Assembly: GCA_051252005.1 (NCBI GenBank)
Contig: JBPOEZ010000001.1
Location: forward strand, 541,190 to 605,189
Length of the DNA: 64,000 bases
Source: JACOMS01 sp051252005
GTDB lineage: Bacteria > Pseudomonadota > Alphaproteobacteria > Caulobacterales > Maricaulaceae
Reading direction: 5' to 3'
A model generated the notes under the pieces. The model was not told where the DNA came from, ran no database searches, and saw only the letters and a program-made list of their open reading frames with translations. The position numbers and the translations under genes are program-made. Positions 8,762 through 17,565 of this stretch are shown here, in pieces (within the stretch, counting starts at the first letter, position 1; each line of letters opens with the position of its first letter).

Positions 8762-9808
8762 TTAGCTGACCCGTTCAACAACGAACTCCGCGAGGTCTTC
8801 GAGCGTGGCGCGCCACTTGGAATGCGGGAACACAGACAGAGCGCTGCGGGCGTCTTCGGCGTAAGCTTTTGCTAAATCAATTGTGGACTGAAGCGCTCCA
8901 GCTTTTCTGATGAGGGACACGGCTTTTTCAAAGTCTACGTCTTTTTGGTCGTTTTCAGTGATGACGCGTTTCCAGAATGCGGTGTCGTCTGCGTCGGCCT
9001 TTGCGAAGGCGCGGATCACAGGGAGTGTCATTTTGCCTTCTCGGAAGTCATCGCCTACGGATTTTCCGAGCGCGCTTTCAAATCCGCCATAATCAAGCGC
9101 GTCGTCGACGAGCTGAAAGGCGAGGCCTAGCTTCATGCCGTAATCTTTTAGCGCTTCGCGTTCCGCGTTGGGGCGGCCTGCAATAACGGGCGCGACTTCG
9201 GTTGCGGCGGCGAACAAAGCGGCTGTTTTGGCGCTAATGACCTGCATATAGGTCTCTTCGGACATGTCGATGTCGCGTAAAGAGGCCAGTTGATGGACTT
9301 CGCCTTCTGCAATGACGGACGCTGCAGATGAGAGAATGCCGAGTGCTTCCATCGAGTCTGTTTCGACCATCAAATTAAAGGACCGAGCGAAAAGGAAGTC
9401 GCCCACTAAGATGCTGGCGGAGTTGCCCCATAGCAGGTTGGCGGGTTTTTTTCCGCGGCGAAGGTTGCTGTCATCAACAACATCATCATGTAAGAGGGTC
9501 GCGCTGTGGATGAACTCGACGGCGGCAGCGAGCTTGTAGTGGCTATCATCGCCGTCATAACCGCAAAGGTGCGCGCAAGAAACCGTGAGGAGGGGGCGAA
9601 GGCGTTTGCCGCCTGCGCCGACCAAATGCTTAGCAAGATCGGGGATCATACCAATAGGGCTGTGCATCCGCTCGAGGATAATTGCGTCCACGGCTGCCAT
9701 ATCGTCAGCCGCCAAGGCCCAAAGCCGCTCAAGCGGCGACGTGTCCGAGGTTTCGGCGTTTTTTGTGGCAGGAGCGATCACGCGTTCTTTATCCTTTGTA
9801 ATTGGCAT
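8762..9808 (-). CDS. Polyprenyl diphosphate synthase (octaprenyl-type)
   Basis: It extends farnesyl diphosphate with isopentenyl units to make the long side chain of ubiquinone. The 348-residue protein has both Asp-rich motifs: DDVVDD (108-113) with the following LRRGK, and LVDDALDY (233-240). GGKRLRPLL (67-75) is the family N-terminal motif. Long-chain synthases related to IspB match this size; product length cannot be read from sequence here. It converges on the preceding transferase gene with only six bases between the stops. Confidence 0.92.
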   Translation of the reverse strand: MPITKDKERVIAPATKNAETSDTSPLERLWALAADDMAAVDAIILERMHSPIGMIPDLAKHLVGAGGKRLRPLLTVSCAHLCGYDGDDSHYKLAAAVEFIHSATLLHDDVVDDSNLRRGKKPANLLWGNSASILVGDFLFARSFNLMVETDSMEALGILSSAASVIAEGEVHQLASLRDIDMSEETYMQVISAKTAALFAAATEVAPVIAGRPNAEREALKDYGMKLGLAFQLVDDALDYGGFESALGKSVGDDFREGKMTLPVIRAFAKADADDTAFWKRVITENDQKDVDFEKAVSLIRKAGALQSTIDLAKAYAEDARSALSVFPHSKWRATLEDLAEFVVERVS

Positions 9809-9887
9809 CTAAAGTAGGCTCCGTTACAGTCCCCTGCAAGGCCTTTCAAGCGGCAATGGCGTCGCAGGGCTGCACAAAAGAGTCATT

Positions 9888-10112
9888 ATGGAACCTGTTA
9901 TCAAAACAACCAACCCCGCGACGCTGAATTTCGCAGAGGCCATCCTTAAAGAAGCTGGAATCGACGCCTTTGTCATGGACCAACATGTGAGTATGATTGA
10001 GGGCTCTATCGGAGCGATTCCCCGCCGCCTTATGGTGCTTGGCGACGATAAAGCCGCCGCCATCCGCGCGCTCGAACTCGCAGGTCTCGAAGAAGAGGTT
10101 TTTCGGGGTTAA
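9888..10112 (+). CDS. DUF2007-family small protein
   Basis: This 74-residue cytoplasmic protein matches the DUF2007 pattern: an N-terminal beta strand, a helix that follows LNFAEAILKEAGIDAFV, a variable loop, then RRLMVLGDDKAAAIRAL. Members are called putative signal-transducing proteins, but their role is unproven. It is divergent from the polyprenyl synthase gene across a 79-base gap. GlyQ follows 63 bases downstream on the same strand. Confidence 0.8.
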   Translation: MEPVIKTTNPATLNFAEAILKEAGIDAFVMDQHVSMIEGSIGAIPRRLMVLGDDKAAAIRALELAGLEEEVFRG

Positions 10113-10175
10113 TTAGGGTTGAAATTTGGCCGTGAGGGCATAGGTTGCGCACACGTTTGATATTTGAGATTTTTC

Positions 10176-11087
10176 ATGACCACATCGGCTAAAAAACCGC
10201 TCTCCTTTCAGGGCCTCATCCTGACTTTACAAAATTACTGGGCCGAGCAGGGCTGCGTTATTTTACAGCCGTTCGATACCGAAGTCGGCGCAGGGACACT
10301 ACATCCTGCAACGGTTTTGCGCTCGCTTGGGAAAAAGCCTTGGAACACGGCCTATGTACAGCCGTCGCGCCGTCCGGCAGATGGCCGGTACGGCGAGAAT
10401 CCTAACCGCTTGCAGCATTATTATCAGTTTCAAGTCATCATGAAGCCGAACCCGCCCAATCTTCAGGATTTGTATCTGGGCTCGCTTGACGCCATTGGTA
10501 TTGACCGCGATCTGCATGATATTCGTTTTGTCGAAGATGACTGGGAAAATCCGACTGTTGGCGCTTGGGGACTTGGGTGGGAAGTCTGGTGCGACGGTAT
10601 GGAAGTTTCGCAATACACGTATTTCCAGCAAGTTGGCGGGCTTGACCTAGACCTTGTCTCGGGCGAGCTTACCTACGGGCTAGAGCGCCTCGCTATGTAT
10701 GTGCAAGGCGTAGAAAACGTCTATGATCTAGTCTTTACCGAAGCTAACGAGAAAACAGGCACACCTGAAGTGCTCTACCGCGAAGTGTTCCATCAGAACG
10801 AAGTCGAGCAATCGACGTATAATTTCGAGCACGCCAACGTGGATTTCATCCGTAAGAAATTCGAAATGGCCGAAGAAGAATGCAAGCATTTGCTTGGTCT
10901 GCCAAAACCGCTAGCGCTTCCGGCCTATGAGCACGCGCTTAAAGCCTCGCACTTGTTTAACCTGCTTGACGCACGCGGCGTCGTCTCTCCGACACAGCGC
11001 CAAGAATATATTAAACGCGTACGTGACCTCGCTAAAGGCTGCGCGGTGAGTTACGCCGAAGGCGAAAAGGCAGGAGCGGCCTCATGA
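10176..11087 (+). CDS. glyQ: Glycine-tRNA ligase alpha subunit
   Basis: This is the catalytic subunit of the bacterial alpha2-beta2 glycyl-tRNA synthetase. Recognisable segments are FQGLILTLQNYWAEQGCVI near the start, DTEVGAGT, YVQPSRRPADGRYGENPNR, and the C-terminal ARGVVSPTQRQEYI. The 303-residue length fits. The ATG at 10176 gives the usual N-terminus; an in-frame TTG at 10164 is less likely. Its stop overlaps the next ORF by four bases (ATGA), and glyS follows after that ORF, so the three form one operon. Confidence 0.96.
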   Translation: MTTSAKKPLSFQGLILTLQNYWAEQGCVILQPFDTEVGAGTLHPATVLRSLGKKPWNTAYVQPSRRPADGRYGENPNRLQHYYQFQVIMKPNPPNLQDLYLGSLDAIGIDRDLHDIRFVEDDWENPTVGAWGLGWEVWCDGMEVSQYTYFQQVGGLDLDLVSGELTYGLERLAMYVQGVENVYDLVFTEANEKTGTPEVLYREVFHQNEVEQSTYNFEHANVDFIRKKFEMAEEECKHLLGLPKPLALPAYEHALKASHLFNLLDARGVVSPTQRQEYIKRVRDLAKGCAVSYAEGEKAGAAS

Positions 11088-11599
11088 CATTAACAATACG
11101 AACAGTATTACGCGGCGCGCTTTTGGGCGCGGCCTTAGTTTTCGGAGCTTGCGGGCCGGCGTCTAGTCAAGATGGGGATCAGGGCGAAGACGGGCTGACC
11201 TATCATTCTGCCGAGGACGCGGCGATGGTCGAGGCGATAGCGAGCGCGCGCAAAACACTGCCGGATTTTTGGGCTGCTATGGATTCCGGCAATGCGAATT
11301 ATTCGGATTTCGCCATTAAGCACGGCATGAAAACCGATGATGATAGTATTGAGCATATTTGGATCAGTAATTTAAAACATTCCGGCGGGTCCATTTCCGG
11401 TACGCTTGAGAATGATCCCGTCTATATATCCGGCGCAAACCTTGGCGATGTGGTGCGTTTCACAAATGATGAAGTCACGGATTGGACGTTTAGAGATAAA
11501 GACAAAATGCGCGGTCATTATACCACCCGTGTTTTGATTAAGAGCTGGCCAAAAGAGCAAGCTGATGGCTTCCTCGCCATTCTCTCGGAGACACCGTAA
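11084..11599 (+). CDS. DUF2314-family lipoprotein
   Basis: This 171-residue protein sits between glyQ and glyS. An N-terminal signal ends in a lipobox (VFGAC, about Cys23). The rest matches DUF2314 (YegJ-like), with the segments DFWAAM, FAIKHGM, IEHIWISNLK, SGTLENDPVY, GDVVRFTNDEVTDWTF and GHYTTRVLI. DUF2314 has no established biochemical function. It overlaps glyQ by four bases and ends directly before the glyS ATG, so it must be translated with the synthetase subunits. It is exported while they are cytoplasmic, so a direct role in aminoacylation is unlikely. Confidence 0.82.
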   Translation: MTLTIRTVLRGALLGAALVFGACGPASSQDGDQGEDGLTYHSAEDAAMVEAIASARKTLPDFWAAMDSGNANYSDFAIKHGMKTDDDSIEHIWISNLKHSGGSISGTLENDPVYISGANLGDVVRFTNDEVTDWTFRDKDKMRGHYTTRVLIKSWPKEQADGFLAILSETP

Positions 11600-13765
11600 A
11601 TGGCTGAATTCCTATTTGAAATATTTTGCGAAGAGATTCCGGCGCGGATGCAGAAGCGGGCGGGGAGCGATCTTGAGACCGCGCTTTTAGACGGATTGAA
11701 AAAGGCTGGACTTGAGGTTGAAGGCGCGCGCCATTGGGCGGGGCCAAGGCGGCTTGGCTTTACGGCGCAAATTCCGCTCTCTAGTCCTGATGTATCCGAA
11801 GAGCGCAAGGGCCCGCGAGTTGGATCGCCTGAGCAAGCACTTGCGGGCTTTATGCGCGGGGCAGGGCTTACGGATATTTCGCAGGCGGAAACCCGCTCTG
11901 ATAAAAAGGGCGAACACTATGTCGCCGTCATAGAAAAGCCGGGCCAGAAAAGCGCGGATATTCTCTCGGCGTTAATCCCTGATGTGATGAATAATTTCCC
12001 GTGGCCGAAATCTATGAAAACGGGCGGGGCGACCTTTAAATGGGTGCGTCCTTTGCAGTCCATGATCTGTCTTTTGGGCGGGGACATTATTCCCGTGCAG
12101 GCGGGCGGCCTTACGGCGGGTAATACCACTGAGGGGCATCGCCGCCATGGGCGCGGGCCGTTCACCGTTGCGGATTATGCCGAGTATAAAGCCGCGCTGG
12201 AAGGTGAAGGCCATGTCCTGCTTGAGATGAAAGACCGTAAGCGCCGGATTTTGACCGATGCGCGGAAGGCCTGCGAGGCTGCGGGTTTGGAGCTTGTCGA
12301 GGACGAAGGCTTATTGAATGAAGTCGCGGGACTTGCTGAATTTCCTGTTGTCATTCTCGGCGATATGGACCCTGCATTCCTTAAATTGCCGGGCGAAGTT
12401 ATCCGCCTGTCTATGCGCGACCACCAGAAATACTTCGCCGTGCGTGACCCAAAAACAGAGGCGCTTGCGCCGAATTTTATCGTTGTCGCCAACCAAGCCG
12501 CGCCCGATGGCGGCAAGGCGATTGCGGCGGGGAACAGCCGCGTTTTATCCGCGCGCCTTGATGATGCGCGTTTCTTCCAAGACGAAGACGCGAAGAAAAA
12601 TCTGATTGAGTATTACGATAAGCTCGACACGGTTGTGTTTCATAAAAAACTTGGTTCGGTCAAAGAAAAAGCGGAACGTGTTGCGGCGTTAGCGCGCGAA
12701 CTCGCGCCGAAAGTCGGCGCTGACGCGGACGCGGCGGAAAACGCGGCAAAGCTAGCGAAATGTGATTTGGTCACGCAGACTGTGATTGAGTTTACGAGCC
12801 TTCAAGGGCAAATTGGACGTTTGATGTATGAGAAAGAAGGCGGCGATAAAGACATCGCTCTCGCTATCGAAGACCATTACAAACCCCAAGGGCCATCAGA
12901 CAGCGTCCCGACAAACCCCGAGGCTGTGGCCGTGGCACTCGCCGATAAGCTGGACACACTCGTAGGCTTCTGGGCCATCGACGAAAAACCCACAGGCAGC
13001 AAAGACCCGTTTGCTCTAAGACGCGCCGCGCTTGGTGTTGTGCGGATTATTTTGGAGAACGGGGTTCGAGTAAAATTTCTAAGCTCTGAAACTGGGAAAT
13101 TGGGCCTAATCGCTTCGGGGATGGACAAGGTTCTCTGCGAAATGCTTATCAATTCTGGTAGCCGCAAGCTCTCAAATGAAATTCCCCTCAAGAATTTAGG
13201 TTGGGATGCTGAACGAAATGATTACATGTTGCGTTCAGATAGCGATTATCCGGACAATTTATGGGCCTTCATCCTCGACCGCCTCAAAGTTTACCTCAAA
13301 GACCAAGGCATTCGCCATGACCTTATCGACGCTGTCTTTGCTATTGGAAGTGATGACCTCGTTTCTATCGTCAACCGCGTCGAAGCGCTTCAAGCCTTCC
13401 TCACGACCGAAGACGGGGCCAACCTTCTCGCGGGTTACAAACGCGCGGCGAATATTTTGAAGGCTGAAGCCAAAAAAGGCGATTTGCCAGATGGCGCGCC
13501 AGACGGCGGCTCTGTGGCGGAGGAAACGGCTTTGTTCGAGGCCTTGCGAGCGGCGCAGCCAAACATTGATACGGCGCTAGCCTCAGAGGACTATGCAGGG
13601 GCCATGACGGCTTTGGCGGCACTCAGGATGCCTATCGATGAGTTTTTCGACAATGTGATGGTTGTATCAGAAATTGAAGAAGAGCGACAAAATCGCCTAA
13701 GACTCTTAGCTGCCATTCGTGATACAGCAGCGCAGATTGCAGATTTTGATCGGATAGAAGGTTAG
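11600..13765 (+). CDS. glyS: Glycine-tRNA ligase beta subunit
   Basis: This 721-residue subunit contributes tRNA binding to the glycyl-tRNA synthetase heterotetramer. It opens with the typical EFLFEIFCEEIPARM and contains AGPRRLGF, FPWPKSM, LSMRDHQKYFAV and the C-terminal DBPA-like anticodon region (FFDNVMVVSEIEEERQNRLRLL). It begins directly after the DUF2314 stop. A 222-base spacer with small hairpins separates it from ppdK. Confidence 0.96.
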   Translation: MAEFLFEIFCEEIPARMQKRAGSDLETALLDGLKKAGLEVEGARHWAGPRRLGFTAQIPLSSPDVSEERKGPRVGSPEQALAGFMRGAGLTDISQAETRSDKKGEHYVAVIEKPGQKSADILSALIPDVMNNFPWPKSMKTGGATFKWVRPLQSMICLLGGDIIPVQAGGLTAGNTTEGHRRHGRGPFTVADYAEYKAALEGEGHVLLEMKDRKRRILTDARKACEAAGLELVEDEGLLNEVAGLAEFPVVILGDMDPAFLKLPGEVIRLSMRDHQKYFAVRDPKTEALAPNFIVVANQAAPDGGKAIAAGNSRVLSARLDDARFFQDEDAKKNLIEYYDKLDTVVFHKKLGSVKEKAERVAALARELAPKVGADADAAENAAKLAKCDLVTQTVIEFTSLQGQIGRLMYEKEGGDKDIALAIEDHYKPQGPSDSVPTNPEAVAVALADKLDTLVGFWAIDEKPTGSKDPFALRRAALGVVRIILENGVRVKFLSSETGKLGLIASGMDKVLCEMLINSGSRKLSNEIPLKNLGWDAERNDYMLRSDSDYPDNLWAFILDRLKVYLKDQGIRHDLIDAVFAIGSDDLVSIVNRVEALQAFLTTEDGANLLAGYKRAANILKAEAKKGDLPDGAPDGGSVAEETALFEALRAAQPNIDTALASEDYAGAMTALAALRMPIDEFFDNVMVVSEIEEERQNRLRLLAAIRDTAAQIADFDRIEG

Positions 13766-13987
13766 TTTGATGTTACTAAACGCACCGCACTTATCTCTCC
13801 CCGTTGAGGGGGAGGTGTCCAGAGCGTTTGTTAAAATTCAGCGGACGGCGGGGGCAGCCTCATTGGCGCTAATACTTCATAACTGGGTGCGCAGGCACCC
13901 CTATCGACTTTTTGGCATAGGCCCAAACCCCACGTCCCCTTTGAGGGACAAGGGTAATCGCGGCTCTCATTCTCTAAGAGGAATATC
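13766..13987 (+). repeat. Intergenic spacer with two CCCC-TTGA-GGGG-type hairpins
   Basis: Two short inverted repeats share a CCCCxTTGAGGG-like core: CTCCCC-GTTGAG-GGGGAG near 13798-13815 and GTCCC-CTTTGA-GGGAC near 13938-13953. The open frame across this spacer (13767-13991) overlaps the ppdK start and has no ribosome-binding site. Its translated start matches the kind of spurious peptide produced by such intergenic repeats. I treat it as a non-coding repeat-type element. Confidence 0.4.
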
Positions 13988-16642
13988 ATGACACAATGGG
14001 TTTATAATTTTGGCGGCGGAACGGCTGACGGCGATACAACGATGAAAAACCTTTTGGGCGGGAAGGGTGCTAACTTGGCCGAAATGGCTTCGCTAGGCCT
14101 GCCTGTGCCGCCTGGCTTCACGATGACCACCGATGTCTGCACGACCTATTATGATAATGGCGAGGTTTATCCGTCTGATCTGGCCCCGCAAGTGGATGCG
14201 GGATTAGCCCATATTGAAAAGCTTACTGGCAAAGTCTTTGGCGATGCGTCTAACCCTTTGCTTGTTTCTGTTCGTTCCGGCGCGCGGGCCTCTATGCCCG
14301 GCATGATGGACACGGTTTTGAACCTTGGCCTGAACGATGAAACTGTTGAAGGGCTCGCGAAGCTCTCCGGTGATCGCCGCTTCGCCCTCGATAGCTACCG
14401 CCGCTTTATTACTATGTATTCGGATGTTGTGCTTGGCGTACACCACCACACGTTCGAAGACATCATGGACCGTTATAAAGATAATCAGGGCTACATGCTC
14501 GATACAGAAATGACTGCGGACGATTGGTCTGTTGTTATTGAAGGCTATAAAGAGGCTATCAACCGCGAGCTTGGACGGGACTTCCCGCAAGACCCGAAAG
14601 ATCAGCTACAAGGCGCGATTGACGCCGTGTTTGGTTCTTGGATGAATAACCGCGCTGTGGTCTACCGCCGCTTGAACGATATTCCTGCTGCTTGGGGCAC
14701 AGCCGTCAATATCCAAGCCATGGTGTTTGGTAATATGGGCGACACGTCGGCGACAGGCGTTGCCTTCACCCGCGACCCTTCTACGGGTAATAATGCCTAT
14801 TACGGCGAGTTCTTGATAAACGCGCAGGGCGAAGATGTGGTGGCGGGTATCCGCACGCCGCAGACGTTGACGAAAATTGCCCGCGAAGAGATGGGCGAAG
14901 AGGCGTTATCTATGGAAGAGGCGATGCCAGAGGTTTACGCTGAACTGGCGGCCGTTTTTGCTAAACTCGAAGCCCATTACCGCGACATGCAGGACATTGA
15001 GTTTACCGTCGAAGAAGGCAAGCTATGGATGCTGCAAACCCGTACGGGTAAGCGCACAGCGCGGGCAGCGCTTAAGATTGCTGTTGATATGGCGGACGCT
15101 GGCCAAATTAGCCGCGACGAGGCGCTTTTGCGGATTGAGCCTCTGTCTCTGGATCAGCTTTTGCACCCGACATTGGACGAAAACGCCGAGCGCGACGTGA
15201 TTGCGATGGGGCTTCCGGCCTCTCCAGGTGCGGCCATCGGAGAAGTTGTGTTCTCTTCTGATGAGGCCGAAGTTCTGGCCAAGGCTGGACATAAAGTCAT
15301 TTTGGTGCGGACGGAGACGTCTCCCGAAGATATTCACGGCATGCACGCGGCTGAGGCGATTGTCACGGCGCGGGGCGGGATGACCTCTCATGCCGCTGTA
15401 GTCGCGCGCGGTATGGGGACGCCTTGCGTTTCCGGCGCGGGTAATATCCGCATTGATTACGAAGCGCAGCAATTCTCCGTTTTGGGACGCATCGTCAAAA
15501 AAGGCGATATTGTCACCGTTGACGGCGCAACGGGGCAAGTGTTTGCCGGATCGGTCGCTATGGTACAGCCAGAGCTGTCTGGTGATTTTGCGAAAGTTAT
15601 GGAGTGGGCCGACGAAGCCCGTACGCTAGGCATTCGCACAAATGCTGAAACGCCGCTTGATGTTGAAACGGCTCGCGGGTTTGGCGCGGAAGGCATTGGC
15701 CTTTGCCGCACTGAACATATGTTCTTTGAAGCGGACCGTCTTGGCTATTTCCGCGAAATGATCTTGGCGACGGATAAAGCCGGCCGCACTGAAGCGCTTG
15801 CGAAAATCCTTCCTGTTCAGCGTGATGATTTCGCCGCGATCTTCCGTATTATGGAAGACCGCCCGTGCACCATCCGTTTGCTTGACCCGCCTTTGCACGA
15901 GTTCTTGCCACATAAAGAAGAAGACATTGCCTCTGTAGCCGAAGCCACGGGCCTTCCGGCGTCTGAGCTTATGGCGCGGGCGCGCGAGCTTGCGGAGAGC
16001 AATCCTATGCTCGGCCACCGTGGCTGCCGCTTGGGGATTTCATACCCTGAAATTTACGAAATGCAGGCGCGGGCTATTTTTGAGGCGCAATTGCTCGTCG
16101 AAAAAGAAACAGGTGTGCGTCCTGTTGCCGAAATTATGATTCCCCTTGTGTCTCTATCCAAAGAACTTGAGATCTTAAAAGCCGCGATTGAACGCATCGC
16201 GGATGAGGTTGGTTCACCGACTTATATTATTGGGACAATGATCGAGCTACCGCGTGCCGCGATCCGTGCTGCGGGCATTGCTGAGCATGCTGCCTTCTTC
16301 TCTTTTGGCACGAATGATTTGACCCAGACGACGTTTGGTCTCTCTCGTGATGATGCAGGACGGTTCCTTCCTGACTATGTCGCGCAGGGCATTATGGAAA
16401 AAGATCCCTTTGTGACCATTGACGTTGACGGTGTCGGCGACCTGATTTCTTTGGCTGTTGAACGCGGCCGTTCAGTGCGCCCTGACATGAAAATGGGTAT
16501 TTGCGGCGAGCATGGCGGTGATCCTGCCTCTATCGACTTTTGTCATAATGCGGGCTTGAACTATGTTTCATGCTCCCCATATCGCGTCCCGATCGCGCGT
16601 TTGGCTGCCGCACAGGCCGCTATACGCACTAACACGGCTTGA
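13988..16642 (+). CDS. ppdK: Pyruvate, phosphate dikinase
   Basis: It interconverts pyruvate, ATP and phosphate with phosphoenolpyruvate, AMP and diphosphate, a link between glycolysis and gluconeogenesis. The 884-residue protein has the N-terminal ATP-grasp region (GGKGANLAEMASLGLPVPPGF). The swivelling phosphohistidine domain shows GGMTSHAAVVARGMGTPCV, with its catalytic His. The C-terminal barrel ends with GICGEHGGDP and its catalytic Cys. AAGAGGA sits eight bases before the ATG. It is followed by a promoter region for the SleB-type gene. Confidence 0.97.
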   Translation: MTQWVYNFGGGTADGDTTMKNLLGGKGANLAEMASLGLPVPPGFTMTTDVCTTYYDNGEVYPSDLAPQVDAGLAHIEKLTGKVFGDASNPLLVSVRSGARASMPGMMDTVLNLGLNDETVEGLAKLSGDRRFALDSYRRFITMYSDVVLGVHHHTFEDIMDRYKDNQGYMLDTEMTADDWSVVIEGYKEAINRELGRDFPQDPKDQLQGAIDAVFGSWMNNRAVVYRRLNDIPAAWGTAVNIQAMVFGNMGDTSATGVAFTRDPSTGNNAYYGEFLINAQGEDVVAGIRTPQTLTKIAREEMGEEALSMEEAMPEVYAELAAVFAKLEAHYRDMQDIEFTVEEGKLWMLQTRTGKRTARAALKIAVDMADAGQISRDEALLRIEPLSLDQLLHPTLDENAERDVIAMGLPASPGAAIGEVVFSSDEAEVLAKAGHKVILVRTETSPEDIHGMHAAEAIVTARGGMTSHAAVVARGMGTPCVSGAGNIRIDYEAQQFSVLGRIVKKGDIVTVDGATGQVFAGSVAMVQPELSGDFAKVMEWADEARTLGIRTNAETPLDVETARGFGAEGIGLCRTEHMFFEADRLGYFREMILATDKAGRTEALAKILPVQRDDFAAIFRIMEDRPCTIRLLDPPLHEFLPHKEEDIASVAEATGLPASELMARARELAESNPMLGHRGCRLGISYPEIYEMQARAIFEAQLLVEKETGVRPVAEIMIPLVSLSKELEILKAAIERIADEVGSPTYIIGTMIELPRAAIRAAGIAEHAAFFSFGTNDLTQTTFGLSRDDAGRFLPDYVAQGIMEKDPFVTIDVDGVGDLISLAVERGRSVRPDMKMGICGEHGGDPASIDFCHNAGLNYVSCSPYRVPIARLAAAQAAIRTNTA

Positions 16643-16665
16643 TTTCTTAGGCTTTTGTTAAGAGA

Positions 16666-16681
16666 TTAAACCCAATTTAAC
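16666..16681 (+). promoter_or_regulatory. CtrA-type box (TTAA-N7-TTAAC)
   Basis: The sequence TTAAACCCAATTTAAC matches the CtrA consensus TTAA-N7-TTAAC at every defined base. A GATTC site, of the GANTC type methylated by CcrM, follows at 16684-16688. Both lie 76-98 bases upstream of the SleB-type cell wall hydrolase ATG at 16764. Cell-cycle control of that gene is an inference from this match. Confidence 0.6.
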
Positions 16682-16763
16682 GTGATTCTAACATTAGGGT
16701 GCTATTTCTAATGCTGAAGAATAGGGTTGATTAAGTAAATTAACCCCTATAGGGAGCGCCGCA

Positions 16764-17504
16764 ATGAAAATGGTGCAAACAAAATATGCTGGATGGGGCC
16801 TTGTGGCTGGCGCGCTTGCGACAGCTTTTATGGCTTTTCCAATTATAGCTCAAACGGCTGATGCTCAACGGCAGTCTGCTGCGTGGCAAGCTCGGGCAAA
16901 TTCTATTGATGCGGCTGGCACGGATGATGTGTCATCTGATCTGGTAGTTCGCCTTGCTGGTATGCAAACAGAAACATCAATGACCGCTCATATGCGCGAC
17001 GTGTCTGTGACGGATAGCTTGTTATCTTACAAGAAGTCAGATTTGGATAAGGCTGTTGTTGGCTCAAAAGAGCTACACTGCATGTCCGAAGCTATTTACT
17101 TTGAGGCGCGTTCCGAAACCCGCTCCGGACAAAAGGCTGTGGCTGAAGTAATCTTGAACCGCGTTGATAGTAAGCATTTCCCAGATACAGTTTGCGGCGT
17201 TGTTTATCAGGGCTCCGAACGCCGTACAGGATGCCAGTTCAGTTTTACCTGCGATGGTTCTATGGATAAGATGCCGAAAGGCAAAGCTTGGAAGCGTTCA
17301 CAGGATGTAGCTCAGGTCGTCATGACGGGCGGCGTAGTGCCGTTTACAAACCGCGCGACCCATTACCATACGACAGCGGTAAATCCGCCCTGGTCAAGCA
17401 CTATGCGTATGACACGCCAAGTTGGCTCGCACGTGTTTTACCGTTTCGCGCCGCGTGATTACACGCCGTCCGAACCGGCTATCCTCGCCGCGCCTCCATC
17501 CTAG
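16764..17504 (+). CDS. SleB-type cell wall hydrolase
   Basis: This is a 246-residue exported peptidoglycan hydrolase. It has a signal peptide (about residues 1-35, ending near TADAQR). A SleB/CwlJ-type domain (about 110-230) shows the landmarks HCMSEAIYFEARSE, AVAEVILNRV, TVCGVVYQG and CQFSFTCDG. Members cleave glycan strands of the cell wall; in this lineage they are linked to growth and division. A CtrA-type box lies upstream and a strong intrinsic terminator directly downstream, so it is a single-gene unit. Confidence 0.88.
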   Translation: MKMVQTKYAGWGLVAGALATAFMAFPIIAQTADAQRQSAAWQARANSIDAAGTDDVSSDLVVRLAGMQTETSMTAHMRDVSVTDSLLSYKKSDLDKAVVGSKELHCMSEAIYFEARSETRSGQKAVAEVILNRVDSKHFPDTVCGVVYQGSERRTGCQFSFTCDGSMDKMPKGKAWKRSQDVAQVVMTGGVVPFTNRATHYHTTAVNPPWSSTMRMTRQVGSHVFYRFAPRDYTPSEPAILAAPPS

Positions 17505-17532
17505 TTTTCTATTGGGCATAACAAAACAATGA

Positions 17533-17560
17533 GCCGGGCCTTTTAGAGTCCGGTTTTTTT
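17533..17560 (+). terminator. Rho-independent terminator after the SleB-type gene
   Basis: A seven-base-pair stem (GCCGGGC with GTCCGGT, two G-U pairs) closes a short loop. It is followed by seven consecutive T. It lies 28 bases after the stop of the cell wall hydrolase gene and just before the convergent cytochrome gene. Confidence 0.82.
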
Positions 17561-17565
17561 ATGTT

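Noticed and set aside
13767..13991. 74-codon ORF between glyS and ppdK
   Set aside because: It overlaps the ppdK start, lacks a ribosome-binding site, and is formed from hairpin repeats.
16725..16742. Second CtrA site in TTAAGTAAATTAAC
   Set aside because: The spacing is five bases rather than seven, so it is not a consensus site.
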